A stretch of DNA of 64,000 bases from Archilochus colubris. Lineage: Eukaryota; Chordata; Aves; Apodiformes; Trochilidae. The notes under the pieces are model-generated. The model searched no databases. It was not told the DNA's origin and saw nothing but the letters and a program-made list of their open reading frames with translations. How positions within the stretch are numbered: position 1 is the first letter of the stretch; every line of letters begins with the position of its first letter. Of this stretch, positions 34,701-47,800 are shown one piece after another. The position numbers were made by a program, and so were the translations under genes. The stretch is from the NCBI GenBank assembly GCA_023079485.1, contig CM041084.1:70651709-70715708 (forward strand), read 5' to 3'.

Positions 34701-37245
34701 GGGTATGCCTTTCACATACGGTATCAAATGTCCACAACATCTTTCTAATGTGTCGGAGAATCATTTACAACAGAATTAACTCCCATAGTTTATGAAGCAA
34801 AATCTACCACTAAGCATCAGCAATTCTCTGTAACTTCAAAAACTCTGGGAAGGTCAGAGAGGCAAGTGGCCATGTGCTTTCGTTAGCCACAGATCCCCAG
34901 GATTGCTTCATTTCTCCGTGCAGAGCTTATTTCACCAGAGTTTTCCCTCCAGGTCACTTCCAGAGTGCTGCTTGCTTTCTTTCAGTGTGCTGCAGCTCAG
35001 AACATGGCTTAGCCTTGCTTCAGGTTGTCATGGGAGATGCAGAGCGGTGGGAACCCAGCTGTACTCCCAGCTTCTCTCTGAAAGTGTATTTATCAGCCAA
35101 GGGGCTTCACCCCTACCCCAATTCTCCCTTCCCACAAGTTCGGCTTCTTTGAACTGTAAGTGAGTGGAGAAAGACAGCACACTGTACTGTCAACCTCTCA
35201 TTCTGCCTGTCTCCAATTCTATAAAGCTGTGTGGTCCAGTGTTATTTCATTAGAGCATTCCTTTGACAAATGATACATTTTATTTTTGTACCTGACATGA
35301 AACACACACTATAGTCTTCGTATGAATGGAACAGGATGCCAATTTCTTTTCTTTAGAAATGCTACAAAAGGCTCTATTACTTTCATATCATGGATAGATT
35401 AGCAGAGACCTTCAAACCATTTTCATTGGATTCTGCCTCATTAAAACCAAGGCACAGGGAAACCCTTTTTCCCAACGTATTTGAATAGCTAGTTTTGATT
35501 GAAATAAGGAAATGGAATACAATAGTGCATTCTTACCGTTTACATCTAAGCACACATAATAAGAAGCAAGACTAATTGTATTTCTTAAAAATGTGCAACT
35601 GCATTGATAAAGAAACTTCCAGAAGCCTCAGATATGCTTACCTTCTATTAAACCAACCACATCACAACATTATGAACCTGGCATGCTTTTAGTGCTTTAA
35701 CTACATGTGTCTTCAAAAGCCATTTAAAATTTGTTCTTAGTGTGATCTCCTTATTGTGTTTCCTTACAGCCATTTTTAACTATCTAGGCAACGGAGGAAA
35801 TGCAGAAATTATGGATAAAGTGACCTGATGGGTGGTAAACAGTGACTAAAGAGAAAGCTTAGTAGATTGTCCTCGTAAAGCATTGCAAAGAGAAATCAAA
35901 GAGCAATTTTAAGTATTCAGCATTTAATGTTATGGTAAAATAAAAGCAAAATACTTTTGGATACTAGAAATTTTAAAGAGTTCTTCAGTAAAGTTTCAGT
36001 GAAGCTCAGTGAGTAATTTGCTTAAATGACTACTTAAATGGTGCAATAAGGACAGCAGCAAGTCTGACATTTGACACCTCTTGGTGTCTTCACATCAGAT
36101 GAGATGTGATTTTTGGTAGCCATTTAGTTAAGCAAGCTATCATGCTGAGCAAATTTCAGTTTAGAAAGCAAGATGCTCAGGAGGTCAGTATCTATTGTTT
36201 CTTTCTGTGTGAAAAAAATATCTCCCACACAGCTCAAACTTCACTGATTTTATTCCTGCTCTAATGGCCCAGCTATGGTGGCACATACAAAACTAAGGGC
36301 AGGTTCCTGTGCCCTGGCTCTGACAGTGCAGAGGGAACCACACTTTCTCTCTTGCACTGGCAGCACTTGCACCTGTCAGAAACATGCTGAGGTTTTTGCA
36401 ACTACAGCTAAATCCAGTCTACTCTTTGAGGGCAACTGTCTAGCTATGGAATCAAAGAGACAGTACTCAGCATACCATCCATTCATGCAAAGCAAATGAG
36501 TCAAATAGTAACTAGTCTCCCCAGACTCAAACTCATTCCACACTCAGGCTAACTTCGAGCTAGTAAAATCTTGCAAGTTTAAATACAGAAAACAAACATT
36601 CAGAGTTTTACTGACCCTGCAACAGTACCTATCCCCTTAGTTGGAAGAAACTAAATGTGCCCTCCAGCCCTCCAGCTGGTCTAAACGATAAAGAAAGGTT
36701 TGTTGCCTGTCTTACTCTGAACGTCTCCCACTTGGGGTGTAACAAAGGTTGGGTTGGGTTTACCTTAAAATTACAAATTACAAATTTACTAAAGATTACA
36801 AATTCCTAAAGCACAGTATTGGAAGGTTTTTTCTATGTGAAGAAAAACCTAATAAAAATATTTTTAAGTAATTCACCTCAAAGTCAGAACAGGCTCTTTG
36901 TTAGCTAAGGGTATTTAAAACTATATGGTTATATAAGGCTGGATTTTATATGGTAACATCCATCGTTTGTTTATATTGATTCATTTCAGCAAGACGATGA
37001 AAACTCAGGAAAAAAATTGTCCTTAAAATCTACATATCTTTTTTTTATTTGTTAGTAACCATTGTTCTGCATAGAGACCTCAATACTCCTGAATTTTTAA
37101 AATGAGAACATTCTACCTGTGAGAAACTACCTTGTTAGGCAGACATCAGAGTGTTGCTCATGAAGAAATTTGGTAGATCACACAAAGACTTTCACAGGTG
37201 CTCAGATACATTTCCCAACAAGGGGAGGAAAACAGTGGGGGGGCA
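28757..37245. other. Long intergenic stretch, no gene seen
   Basis: Mostly AT-rich sequence. Low-complexity patches: poly-T at about 28939-28962, TTTG repeats at about 29264-29283, an A/C-rich run at about 31921-31989, and an AAGC-like run at about 34310-34364. The GC-richer blocks at about 32740-33110 and 34860-35160 have modest open frames but no recognisable domain, splice context or repeat family. Confidence 0.6.
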
Positions 37246-37251
37246 GCCATA

Positions 37252-37551
37252 TGTAGTGTAAGGCAACCAGTGCCCTAATTGCCAGGAGTGAGCATGAGCT
37301 TGTGTCAAGCCCACCTGTGCCAATTAGGGGGCCCCCATGGCATGAGCAGGACCAGGGGGCCAATAAAAGGTGAGGCCTGAGACACAGGGCTCATCCTGAG
37401 CAGCGCAGAGAGATGTTGCTCTCAGAGCAACAGCACTGATCCAGGCTAGTCAACCCTGGGGCTATAGGCTCAGAGCACTGTTCGTGAGTCTCTGCTGGAA
37501 CACCTGGTTGGACCTTGAAGCGCCGTCCCTAAAAGAGGTTCTCTTGCTACA
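37252..37551 (+). mobile_element. Solo LTR related to the provirus LTR (300 bp)
   Basis: It begins TGTAGTG and ends GCTACA, and is flanked by a perfect 6-bp duplication GCCATA (37246-37251 and 37552-37557). It shares with the provirus LTR the termini, GAGCATG, CCCACCTGTGCC and the GGGGCCAATAAA block, here GGGGGCCAATAAAAGG at about 37354-37369. Similarity is partial, so it is a related subfamily, not the same insertion group. A solo LTR arises by recombination between the two LTRs of a former provirus. Confidence 0.92.
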
Positions 37552-37557
37552 GCCATA

Positions 37558-40500
37558 TGCCCCACTGTAGCTAAAGATCAACCAGGGAGGAACCTTCCCA
37601 CCACCCCATCCCATTCTCTGGCCCTTCAAAGTTGTTTCCCCCCATATCTGCTGTGTGAATAATTTTCCTCAATTATGTGGGCCAGCTCAGATATATTTGC
37701 TATTTTCTCCAAGTCAAGAAGCCAAGAGGGAAAGGCTCACCAGCCCAGCAGGACGTGCTTGTTATTGCTGGTCTGGCCTGTGGTGAAGCAGAGGCAGAGC
37801 TATTTACAGCTTGACATTCCTCTCTAGAAGTATCTGTATCTTTTAGATATTCCTGTGCCATTAGAGCTCACCAAGAATTTTTAGACAGTGAAAGTGATGT
37901 AATCTGACTGGGTAGACATAATTTAAAAAGGGGAAAGTGGCCAAAACAGCTTGAATTATGGCTTTTACTAATGTGGGTATGCAGGACAGGTTTTAGACAG
38001 TTAGGGCACATCTTGCCAAACCAGGAACAAAGACGAGTCTCCTTTTACTTCAATAAATCCAAATGAGACATTTTAGGGCCAGCTTTTCACCCTCTGACCC
38101 ACACGTTTTCCAGAAGTTTCTATTCCATGCATGCTTTCAGTAGTTTCATTTCTTCTGAAATATTTTCCACTGAAAATACTTTGGGGTGGAAATTTTAGAG
38201 ATTCAAATAGCTCTTGCAACTAGAATTATTTAACCCTGTGCTGTTGTCCATCTTCATGTTTAAAAGGGTATTTGCACCTAAATAGAAGAGAAAGAAGAAA
38301 ATAGAATGAAATGTGGTTAAATGTTCATAAAATTGGGAACATTCAGTCTACAGAAAAGACAGGCATTATATTACTGCCACATATTATTTCCATCGTAATT
38401 AGTCACCACAGGCAGAATAAAGCCATGAAGTTCCTGCAGAGAATACTGAAGTTAAACATTGGGAAGGGAATTTCACTCACTGTGAAGAAATGGAGCTGCC
38501 AAGTCTGGCTGGGCAAGACATCCAAAGGTGGATGAGGAATAATGAAACCAACACCCCCCACCATCCCACACATACTAAATAGGGAGAAAGAGTAAGTCTT
38601 TCTTTGCAGCTTCAGAATGACAGAGACAAGATGAGTCACATAAAAATCTTCCCCAAAATGAAAAAAAACAAGAACCTAAACCAAAAATCAAAACAATCAT
38701 ACCTAAAACCACTTACATAAGTCAATTACTTTCATAGAGGAACAAGGATGAGAGAGAAAATATGAATGAGGCATGACTTGCATTGTTTACTGAACACGCT
38801 GGTAGTGAAAGATCCTCAGATAATTCCCTGATGAAACAGCAGCCTGGCTTCAGGCTTCTGAAAGAAATTTCCACAGTTATGACTCGCTTTAAGCTAAGGC
38901 ATCACAAAATATGCAATTTATGACACTTTCAAAGAGGAGAGAGATATCTGCACTGTTAATATTGCAAAATATGATATGCACCTATGGGAAAATATTTAAG
39001 TCATATTTTTAGAAAGAAAACTCCAAGACAATTTTTTTTCCCAAACAATATTTCTAGTTTTCAAAATATTCTTAGTTTCTTGCAGAAATTAACAAATCAG
39101 TAGATCCTATGGCATAGTATGATTTATGCAAATTAGCAGGTAGTGACTGAAACCTTTCACTGAAAATTTTAGCTTTATTCTAACACTAACAGAATCCACA
39201 GAAATAAATTTGCAATATCAAATTAAGAACTTTTTTATTTTTTCAGAGGTGAGAACAGTTGAGCAGGAAAAAAACAATTATTTTGAAGTTGTAAAAGAAT
39301 TAAACTTACCATTTTCGGAAAAATTCAAGCCACAGCTGTAGGGTTCTTTAGGTTTCTAGCTCATGGCCCAAAAACAGATAGAGATTTTCTCCTGTGGAAA
39401 TTTCACATAACACAAAGAAAGCTTGAGATTTTAAAAATGTTTCCTATTGAAATGGAATCCATTTTAAAAAAAAATAATGGATATTAGTAATGAATGGTTT
39501 CATGTACATTCTCACTGCGTCATAATCATTTGCCATCATCTTACCAACTTTGCAGCAGACACTTGGTATTCATAGTTTTTCTTAGAATTAAGTGGAAATT
39601 AAAGTAATCATTCTTAATTTAACCTTAACTTCTCAGAGTACATTGCTCCAAGTGTCCCTTTCAGTTTCTGCACCAAATGTTAAAAATACTGAACAGTGAG
39701 ACCAAACAATACGTTTGTAAATCTGAACCTCTATTTGCCAAAAATATTTGACAATTTATCTTAACTTCCATTAACAGATCTGATCAGAGGGAAAAAGTAA
39801 AATTAAATTGACATTAACACTCTGTAAAGATGGCATAAGAAAGAGGTGGCATTCACAGTCTCCAGACAAATTTTAGTGGCTATTTTATAAACAGGATTTT
39901 GATTTTGAAATAACTCATGAGAAATGCTCTGTGTTATTTCTTGGCTCTTCTCAGCTATTCAGTCATTCTCAGGAGTTTTAATTACTTTTGCTTATGACCA
40001 CAGACAGGCTTTTTTTTTCTTAGAAAAATCTGTTATCTCAAGGGAAAGAGATTTAGGATTACATTGGTTGGTCTCTCCAACTGAAGTAAAATTTTCCTAC
40101 CTGCAAGAATTGTTAATATGTACCTTTACCCATAGCAGCAAACCATGACTGTAGTATTTAGAACATGGGTTCTGCACAGAAATTCATTCCTGGAAAGCAG
40201 CTCAAGGCAATGAAGGGTGAGTATGCATATGTAGCAAAGATGAGTGATACCTGGAACTTAGGAGTCAACTAATAGAACACCAAGCAAATAAAAGGAGTAA
40301 GACAAGATGTATGCTTTGGAGCTCCTTATTTAACACAGCTAGAAGCAGGCTGAACAGGCTCCCCCCAGCATGGCACATCTCTCCTGGCTGGACGAGGTGG
40401 CTGGAGGTGAGCAAAATGAGCAGTGAGGACAAAGGATGCTCATAGCTCTGTGAGCACAGGGAGAGGCTGTGCAGCAGCTGTGCCTCTACTCTACCCTGAC

Positions 40501-40722
40501 CTCTGAGGATGCAGCAGGGTTTCACTTGCCAGGGCTTGCTATCAGTTGCAGAGATCCCATTATCTATAAGAGCTTCCTAGAACTGCAGGGTAAATCACAA
40601 GCTAGACCTGGGCGGTCAGCTTTTAAGCGCTTTGTTTTGTTCAGGCTGCTGAGAGCAACATAACATATTCCCATAATTTGGTAGCTGTCAGCAGTATGAG
40701 TTAGATCCAAAGTCCATTATAA
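37558..40722. other. Intergenic DNA, no gene seen
   Basis: AT-rich background with no domain, RNA gene or named repeat that I can support. Confidence 0.6.
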
Positions 40723-40727
40723 TCAGG

Positions 40728-41568
40728 TGAATTGGGTTTGCAGGGCAAGGTTTTGGTTGTGGCAGGGGGTGGCTTCTGTGAGAAGCTGCCAGGAGCCTCC
40801 CTGATGTCCAACAGAGCCAATGCCAGATGAGAAGACTCATGCACCTCTGTCCAAAGCTGAGCCCATATGCAATGGTCATAGCACCTTTGGGGTAACAGAC
40901 AGTGATAAAAAAAGCTGCACAACAGCATCCAGAAGAGAGGAGTGAGAATATGTGAGAGAAACAACTCTGCAGATACCAAGGTCAGTACAGAATGAGGGGG
41001 AAGAGATGCTCCAGGCACTGAAGAGATTCCCTTGCAGCCTGTCTTGTGATCATGCGGAGAACACATTTTGGAAAAGTTCATGATGAACTGCAGCCCATGG
41101 GAAGGACTCATGTTGGAGAAGTTTGGGAAGGACTGTCTCCTGTGGAAGGGATGCCCCACTGGAGCCATGGAAGAGTGTGAGTAGTCCTCCTGAGGAGAAA
41201 AAAGTGGCAGAGACAGCATGTGATGAAGTGACCACAACCCCCATTCCTCATTCTCCTGTACTGCTGGGAGCAAGAGGTAGAAAAATCAGGAGTAAAGTTG
41301 AACCCAAAAAGAAGGGAGGGATCTGAGGAAGGTGTTTTATGATTTTGTTTTATTTCTCACTGTTGTACTCTGATTTGTTTGGTAATAAGTTAATTTTCCT
41401 CTAAACTGAGTCTTATTTACCATGATGGTAATTGGTGAGTGATCTCTCCCTGTCCTTATCTCAATGCACAAACCTTACATTAAATTTTCTCTCCCTTGTG
41501 AAGATGAGGAGGGGTGGCAGAGTGGCTTTGGTGGGCACCTAGCATCCAGACAGGGTCAACCCACCACA
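40728..41568 (+). mobile_element. ERVL-type solo LTR (841 bp)
   Basis: It begins TGAATTGGG and ends CCACCACA, with a perfect 5-bp target duplication TCAGG (40723-40727 and 41569-41573); 5 bp is usual for ERVL. The body matches a widespread bird LTR type I recognise: GTGGCTTCTGTGAGAAGCTG, GAGAATATGTGAGAGAAAC, repeated 'ACTGCAGCCCATGGGA'-like segments, GGTAATAAGTTAATTTTCC, and GGTAATTGGTGAGTGATCTC before the GTCAACCCACCACA end. It lacks internal sequence and coding frames. Confidence 0.88.
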
Positions 41569-41573
41569 TCAGG

Positions 41574-44049
41574 TAAAAAGTCTTTCATTATGTGTAGGAG
41601 TACAGGAACTGAAGGAGTCCCAAGTCATGGATATCCTGTAGCATCTTTGCACTGCTTTATGAGCACCTTTTCATCAGTTAAACAACTTATAGTACAAAGT
41701 ACCTGTTTATTTTTGTGGGATATTTTGTATGCCTTGAACAGACTGTTTAAACCATGATGCTTCTGTTTTCCAGACTTAATCGATGTTTCACCTTTTTATA
41801 GCCATTTGTTCCTGTGGTAATATTTTCCTTCAGTTCAGTAAAAACCTGATATTTAATCTCATTTATGGACCACAATCTTACCCCTCTCAGTCCTCCTTAT
41901 ACTAGCTAACTCAAAGCATCCTTGCTTCTCCTAAAATATAGGCTTACTGCTCCCCTGACATTTCTAGCAACCTTTCTCCTAGCTGAACACAGCTATATAC
42001 AATTAAGGCCTCAAGCAGAACTGTTTATTGTATCAGTAACTCCTCTTCTATTAGAAATACTTCTTTTCACACATTTTGGGACTACACTGGCATTTTTCAC
42101 ATCTGTGCTAGTTGTCCAATGTGTCATGAAAGCATACACCTAGGTTTTTTCCACCTCAGGTACTTCTAGCTGAGCTTCTCACAACTACAAAGAATTCTAG
42201 TTTATAAACAAAACCTGGTTTTGCACTCCTGATCTGAGTTCTGCCTTCATAAGTCAATCCTCAGTCCAGTCTACTGCTTCCTACTTTGTTCCTCAGTACT
42301 CTCACATGTTGACCATGGGCACATGCCACGTTCACCATTTTGACCAGAACGAAATGTACAATTTATGTCCTGTGCTCGAAAGTCAGCTGATCTATATTAT
42401 CTCAACAAAACAGAATTGCAAACTTCATGCCAGTAGCCCAGATTTTCCATTTTTTGTCTATTCCCTTGGCTTCTGTGTAAAAATGTTACAGTTTATTCTT
42501 CTGACCACATCTATATTTGTGAGAAGAGATCTAGCAATGATAGGGAAGGAGTGATTCACCTCTTCAGAGAGAGCATGATATGCAGCAGATATACTAACAA
42601 CCCCAGTGGCACGAGGGCAGGACTGAATTTGAGGAAGTACAAGGTAGAGGTGACAAGAGCAAGCAATTTCTCTGGACAAATGTCAGAGCATACATTGCAA
42701 CGTATATCACTTTATTTTCAGCCATTGATCAGAAATGACAGTAATTTTTCTTTGCTGAAGAAAAAAACAGCACACAGAACTATACTTAAATGGCTCTAGC
42801 TTCAGGAGCTGAGCCAACCAGAAAGGTTTTTCATGTTGAGCATTCCTTCTAGAAAGACTGAGACAAGGAATTAGCCCTTCAAAAGCATATTTGGAAGGAA
42901 GAGGAACTGCCAAATACAAACAAAAAACTCCAAATCAAATATCAAGAGAGGATTTTGGAAGAGACATCCCGTAGACAGGGACATTCTCATCAGATTTGGA
43001 AGAGAGTTGAAGGACTTCAACTTATGTCAAGAAAATTAACTTATTTTTAAAGCAGAACCTAAACAAAGTAGTAGCTAGGCTTATTACTCAGAGTTCATAG
43101 CATAGGAAGGGAACACAAAGATGATCATAGGTACGGCATCTCTGGTACCCTGATGAAACAGAGGTTCTGCAAATGTTAAAGTTCACACTGTATTAAACCA
43201 TCCCATGTCACCCTACATACAAGGACACCAAACCCTGTGGTTATTAACACTAAGCTGCAAAACAGACCAAATGAAGTGTTTTTCACTTTCTTGTATTTGT
43301 TAATCAAAATACCCAAGTTAAAATGTTTCTAGGGCTAATGAATGAAAAAGGAGTTACTGAGAGCTGGTAGCTAGCACAGTCAAAAAATAAGCAAACAAAA
43401 CAAAGCGTGCTTTGGACTCTCAAAATCTGTGAGGAATTTGCTCTACTTTTGTATATATTCAATTTTCTTCCTTAGTCACTCTGGCAGAGGGTGGGAATTA
43501 AAATCAAGTAGGTGGGTAATGACCCAAAATTACCCTTTCTGAACCTCATCACCGATTTCCAAGTTCCAGGTCACTACAATGTAATCACACTTAACTTGAG
43601 TCTGGGTATGTTCAGTTGTGATGTGCAATAACCTTTGGGTTTATTTATAAAATTGTACTTCTAATACAGTTTATTACAGTACTGAGACAAAATTTTGGGT
43701 AGAAAACAGTTAAAGTCTGCAAAGAAGTTCCTCAAATATGAGATGGAAAAAACCTTTTTTTTTCCTTCTGTAGAGATAATTGAATCATGATGACAGAATC
43801 ATGATGACCAGGCCTTGCCAGGGAGACACTCCTTCAGAATGAGCTGAAGTTTTGTACAGAGATAGTAGTGGAAACAGCCACATCACCCATCAAAGCATGC
43901 TCATAATCTTAGGGAATTCTTATTTATCCATGTAAGTGAATAAAAGCTGGAGTCTGTGAGTGCTCAAGCTGCAATATGTCACATGGCAAAGCAACAACAC
44001 TTGTGTGGAGATAGACTGTCACTCTGTAAGATGACTGTAAGCACACATG
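41574..44049. other. Intergenic DNA, no gene seen
   Basis: No coding signal. A tandem duplication of about 14 bases (GAATCATGATGACA) lies at about 43783-43812. Confidence 0.6.
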
Positions 44050-44823
44050 GACAATTGTGCACTGCCAGCTGTACACTGGACACTTCCACTCCACTGACTC
44101 CATTGGGACAGCTGAGTGCTGATCAGCACTGGGGTTTGCTCAGCACTGTCAACAGAACCTCAGGGAGCCAGTGGCTCTGCTCATGGTGGGCTGATTTTTG
44201 CAATGGAGCACTATTATATATATGGGGAGTTTCAGTATGTAAGTTACACAATTTGTAAAACGTGCTTGCCAATTAATCCCAGAATTGTGTTTCATGGGTG
44301 AGGTGTCCACCTTGCTTTGAAACTGTTTTCAGTTATTTCATCATTAGATAAAGGAAATTCAATCAAACATGAAATAGTTTCTGAAAGTAATGATAAGCAA
44401 ATGCAATTTTAAAAAACATCAAAACACATTTTTTAAAAGCCATGTTCAGAACTGCAGCCTGACATCAGCTGGTTATAGTATGTTTTAATTTGGATGTCTT
44501 TATTTTAACATTCATTTTTTGTTTATCACTTTTGATTGAGTTGCATTTGTTAATATTTGGTGTTACAAATCATGTGACTCATATACTTGAGCTCTCCTGT
44601 ATATAGACCCTTTCATTTCAAAAATCAGAGCACTATGAGCAGAGCCACTTTCTCCCTGAGGTTCTGCTCACAGTGCTGAATGAGCCCCTCTTATAATTGC
44701 TGTACAGTTTTCCCAGCTGGAGAGGTCAAAGTGTCCATCAGAGAGCTGGCTGGCAGAGTTGGCCAGCAGAAAGTTGGTTGCAGTGGACAGCTGGCAGAGT
44801 AAAGGTGGTGGTGGAGAGTTGTC
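44050..44823. repeat. Unclassified inverted-repeat element, long copy
   Basis: The ends read GACAATTG... and ...GAGTTGTC, and the two arms (about 44050-44275 and 44545-44823) are diverged inverted copies. For example GGCTCTGCTCATGGTG (44173-44188) pairs with CACTATGAGCAGAGCC (44631-44646), and CTGCCAGCTGT (44063-44073) pairs with ACAGCTGGCAG. A second family member lies at 54566-54938. The form suggests a foldback or MITE-like DNA transposon without coding capacity. No clear target duplication is visible. Confidence 0.65.
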
Positions 44824-47800
44824 CCAGATATGACTATGAGGCTTCTGCAGAGGTTAAAAATTATGCACTATGTTGAAAACTCTGGGACTGTATGCTGCTA
44901 CATCAGCCAGGGTTTCACAAAGGATCCAAGTAGCAGAGAACACGGAAGACTACTTTTCTTGGAAATATATTCTGCAATAAAGTTAATATCTGAGATCAGG
45001 AAAACTAATTCAGAACAAATGGAAAGAAGAATGTACTGTTTGGAGAAGAAATAAAAGATCATGGTGTTCCCAAAAGTATAACAGTTTCTAGGGTGAATAA
45101 GGCTGAATGTGCCCATTCTTTCACAGGAACTGATGGCAAAGGAAAATGTGCTTTATTCTCATGTACCTGGCACTTGAAGGGTCAGTACAGAAATACATAA
45201 TACCTGAAATTTCAATGCCTGTTCAAGCTTAGAATCTAAACATTACCAGTAGCTATTAATTTTTATTTTTTTTTAAAGAGCCTAGAATTAGACTGCCATG
45301 AAAAAATACCCTACTATTTATGATGTGCTGTAGCAGTTTCCAGAATATAGGTATTTCTGCTAAGACCTGGCTATCTCCCACCAAAATCTTATCTGGGAGA
45401 TGCAGAGTGTAGTGCTTCTGACAGGAGATCAATAGTACAGATATTGGCTAAATTACATTAAAGTTTTCTCAACAGAAATAGCTGTACATTGTTGACTTTT
45501 ATGACTTTTGTGTAGAATGTACAATCCTTTCTTTTGCTTAGGTCTTAACAGAGTCAGCTAAAAGACGAGCAAAAAAAATCAGCTGGGAATTAACGTTTGA
45601 CTAGGCATCTAAGATGAAGGTGGAAATGCTGTTAGAAGAGTGGAAACTCTATATGGATTTCCAGTTAACATGAACCAAAGTAGATTTGGTTTAGTCAAAA
45701 ATAAAACCTAATCAAGCCACAATGATTATGAGGCATGTGCAGCGTCACAAGTTCACATGGTGAACCACAAATTGTTACATGTTAAGCCTGCAGAGCAACA
45801 TATGTGCCTGACTGAAGGAAATGAAGGGACCGAAAGTGATGGGATCACTCTTGATTTTACAGAAACCTAATCTCTGAATGAAGCATGCACTCAAGAACTG
45901 AGAATGACATAAAATTGTTATGTCAGGCTTCATCAAGTGACAGAAACTCTTCTGGCAGTTCCAGCAGCAGAAAGATAAAGGCTGAAAGAATATCAGAGTT
46001 TGACTTCACTATTTCATTACAGAGCTCCAGTATGACAAAAAGAGTGTTAGAAACTGTGAGTTAGTTCAGTCAAATAATTTGTTTATCATAAAGCTCTGTG
46101 TGGCAACAGAAACATTTAGAAAACATTCACTTAAAAAAAAAAAGAAAAAAAAAAAAAAAGAAAAAAAAAAAAAGTAAAAGTTAAAGAGATGAAATCTGAA
46201 AACCAGAGCAATCAAAACAGAATATGATTTGAGGACTATCTAATGAGTATCCCATCATATCTGTGTGGATTGAGAAGTCAGGAGTGTCCTGAACTGATCA
46301 ACCTAAGTAAGTAATAAGAAAAAACCCAAAACCCAAACAGGCCAAAATACAAATCAAATTAATTAGTCGTATATCACAAAAAGCATTTTTTTTAAAGCCA
46401 ACAAGACACCTATTACAGAAGAGTAAGACATCACCTTCTCAAAGTTCAAGGAAAGGTGAAGGCAATAAGGAGTGGGTCAACCATTTTGCCCATCACAGCT
46501 TGAGACTAACAATGTAATCAGAATGCACTGAGAAACGAGAGCCCTAGGGCATGAGATGCCCAGCTGGTTTTATAGGTCTTAAGAAACTCTATTTTGAGCT
46601 GACTGCTAGCTGTTCCTGTAAGAAATCTGCAGGTCACTTTACCTTCGGAACTCATTGCTGTGCAGTGCAGAGGCTCACAGGTCACATACAGCTGAGGCAG
46701 GGAGCAGCCCAGCCTGACTGCAGGGCAGCTCATCAGTTCAGCACAACTCCCTCTAGAGCTGGGCTCTGCCTCAGCACTAATAGCAGTCAGGAGGAACTTT
46801 TCCATAGGTGTTATTTGATTTGTTACATTAATTTCCTGCTAGGTTGACCTTTCAATTTCTTATTTTAAAACACAAATTTAGGTAGTAGCTGGCAAGCTTC
46901 TTAAATTATCCTTTCATTTTTTCTCCTTCAATTCCACGATCCCACAATTGCTTTTCCCACTTAAGCTAATGACAGCTTGGCTTTGCAATGATAAATTTCT
47001 CCAAAAATCTTTCAAAGACTTCACAAGCTTGTCTGACATATAGATTAATTCCTTCTTTCCTGTAAGTCACAGTGGCTTAACCAAAACAATGACTTTCTTT
47101 TTCATAGTCTCCCCATTATTCCTTTCAGTTTGCTCCATTTGTCACATGCCCTTCCCAACTGCACCTCTCCCTTTGCCATATGGGCTAGGGATTGCTGGAC
47201 CAACAAAAACATTGGGAGAAGTTTGCAAAGCAGCAAGATGGATGTTTATCTAGGTCCTGTCCTGGTTTCTTCTCCCTGTGTCTGTATTTGAAATCTCACT
47301 TCACAAGGTTCCCTGGGAGGGCAATTTAAAAAAGACTACCTGCAATAGAAAGCATTAGTTTTCCTTTTGTGAGTGCTAGACAGGGGAAAAAATTGTTCCA
47401 TTACTTTGGATATTAAGCAGCTGGGTTCATCCTATTTATTGAAGTCAGGATGAGATGTCATAGGCCAATAAAATAGGCATGAAGAAGAATAGAAGATGTT
47501 GTTAAAGGATTATTATATACAAATATATTTAATATCTAGGTAAGCTTACTAATGCAGAGGAAGAAAGCTACTATTTACCTCTGTTTATTTCAAAGTAAAT
47601 TATTGGGGACTAAGATAAAATAGCAACAAACACACACTGTGAATAATTTTTCCTCAACATCAAATCCAATCAACAAGAACCCAGGTTTGCATCATAGGAA
47701 ACAAAAGCCTATGTAAGCAGCACAAGAGAAAGAAAAAAAAAACAGGAGCACAGGTGAGGTGTTACTAAGCTCTTTTTCATTGGAGTAAGCAGACAGAAAC

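Noticed and set aside
40701..41273. 190-codon minus-strand frame
   Set aside because: It lies on the complement of the ERVL solo LTR, whose bounds are fixed by a target duplication; LTRs of this type are non-coding.
46551..46847. 98-codon plus-strand and 95-codon minus-strand frames as a gene
   Set aside because: Open on both strands with no motif; probably a decayed repeat or chance.
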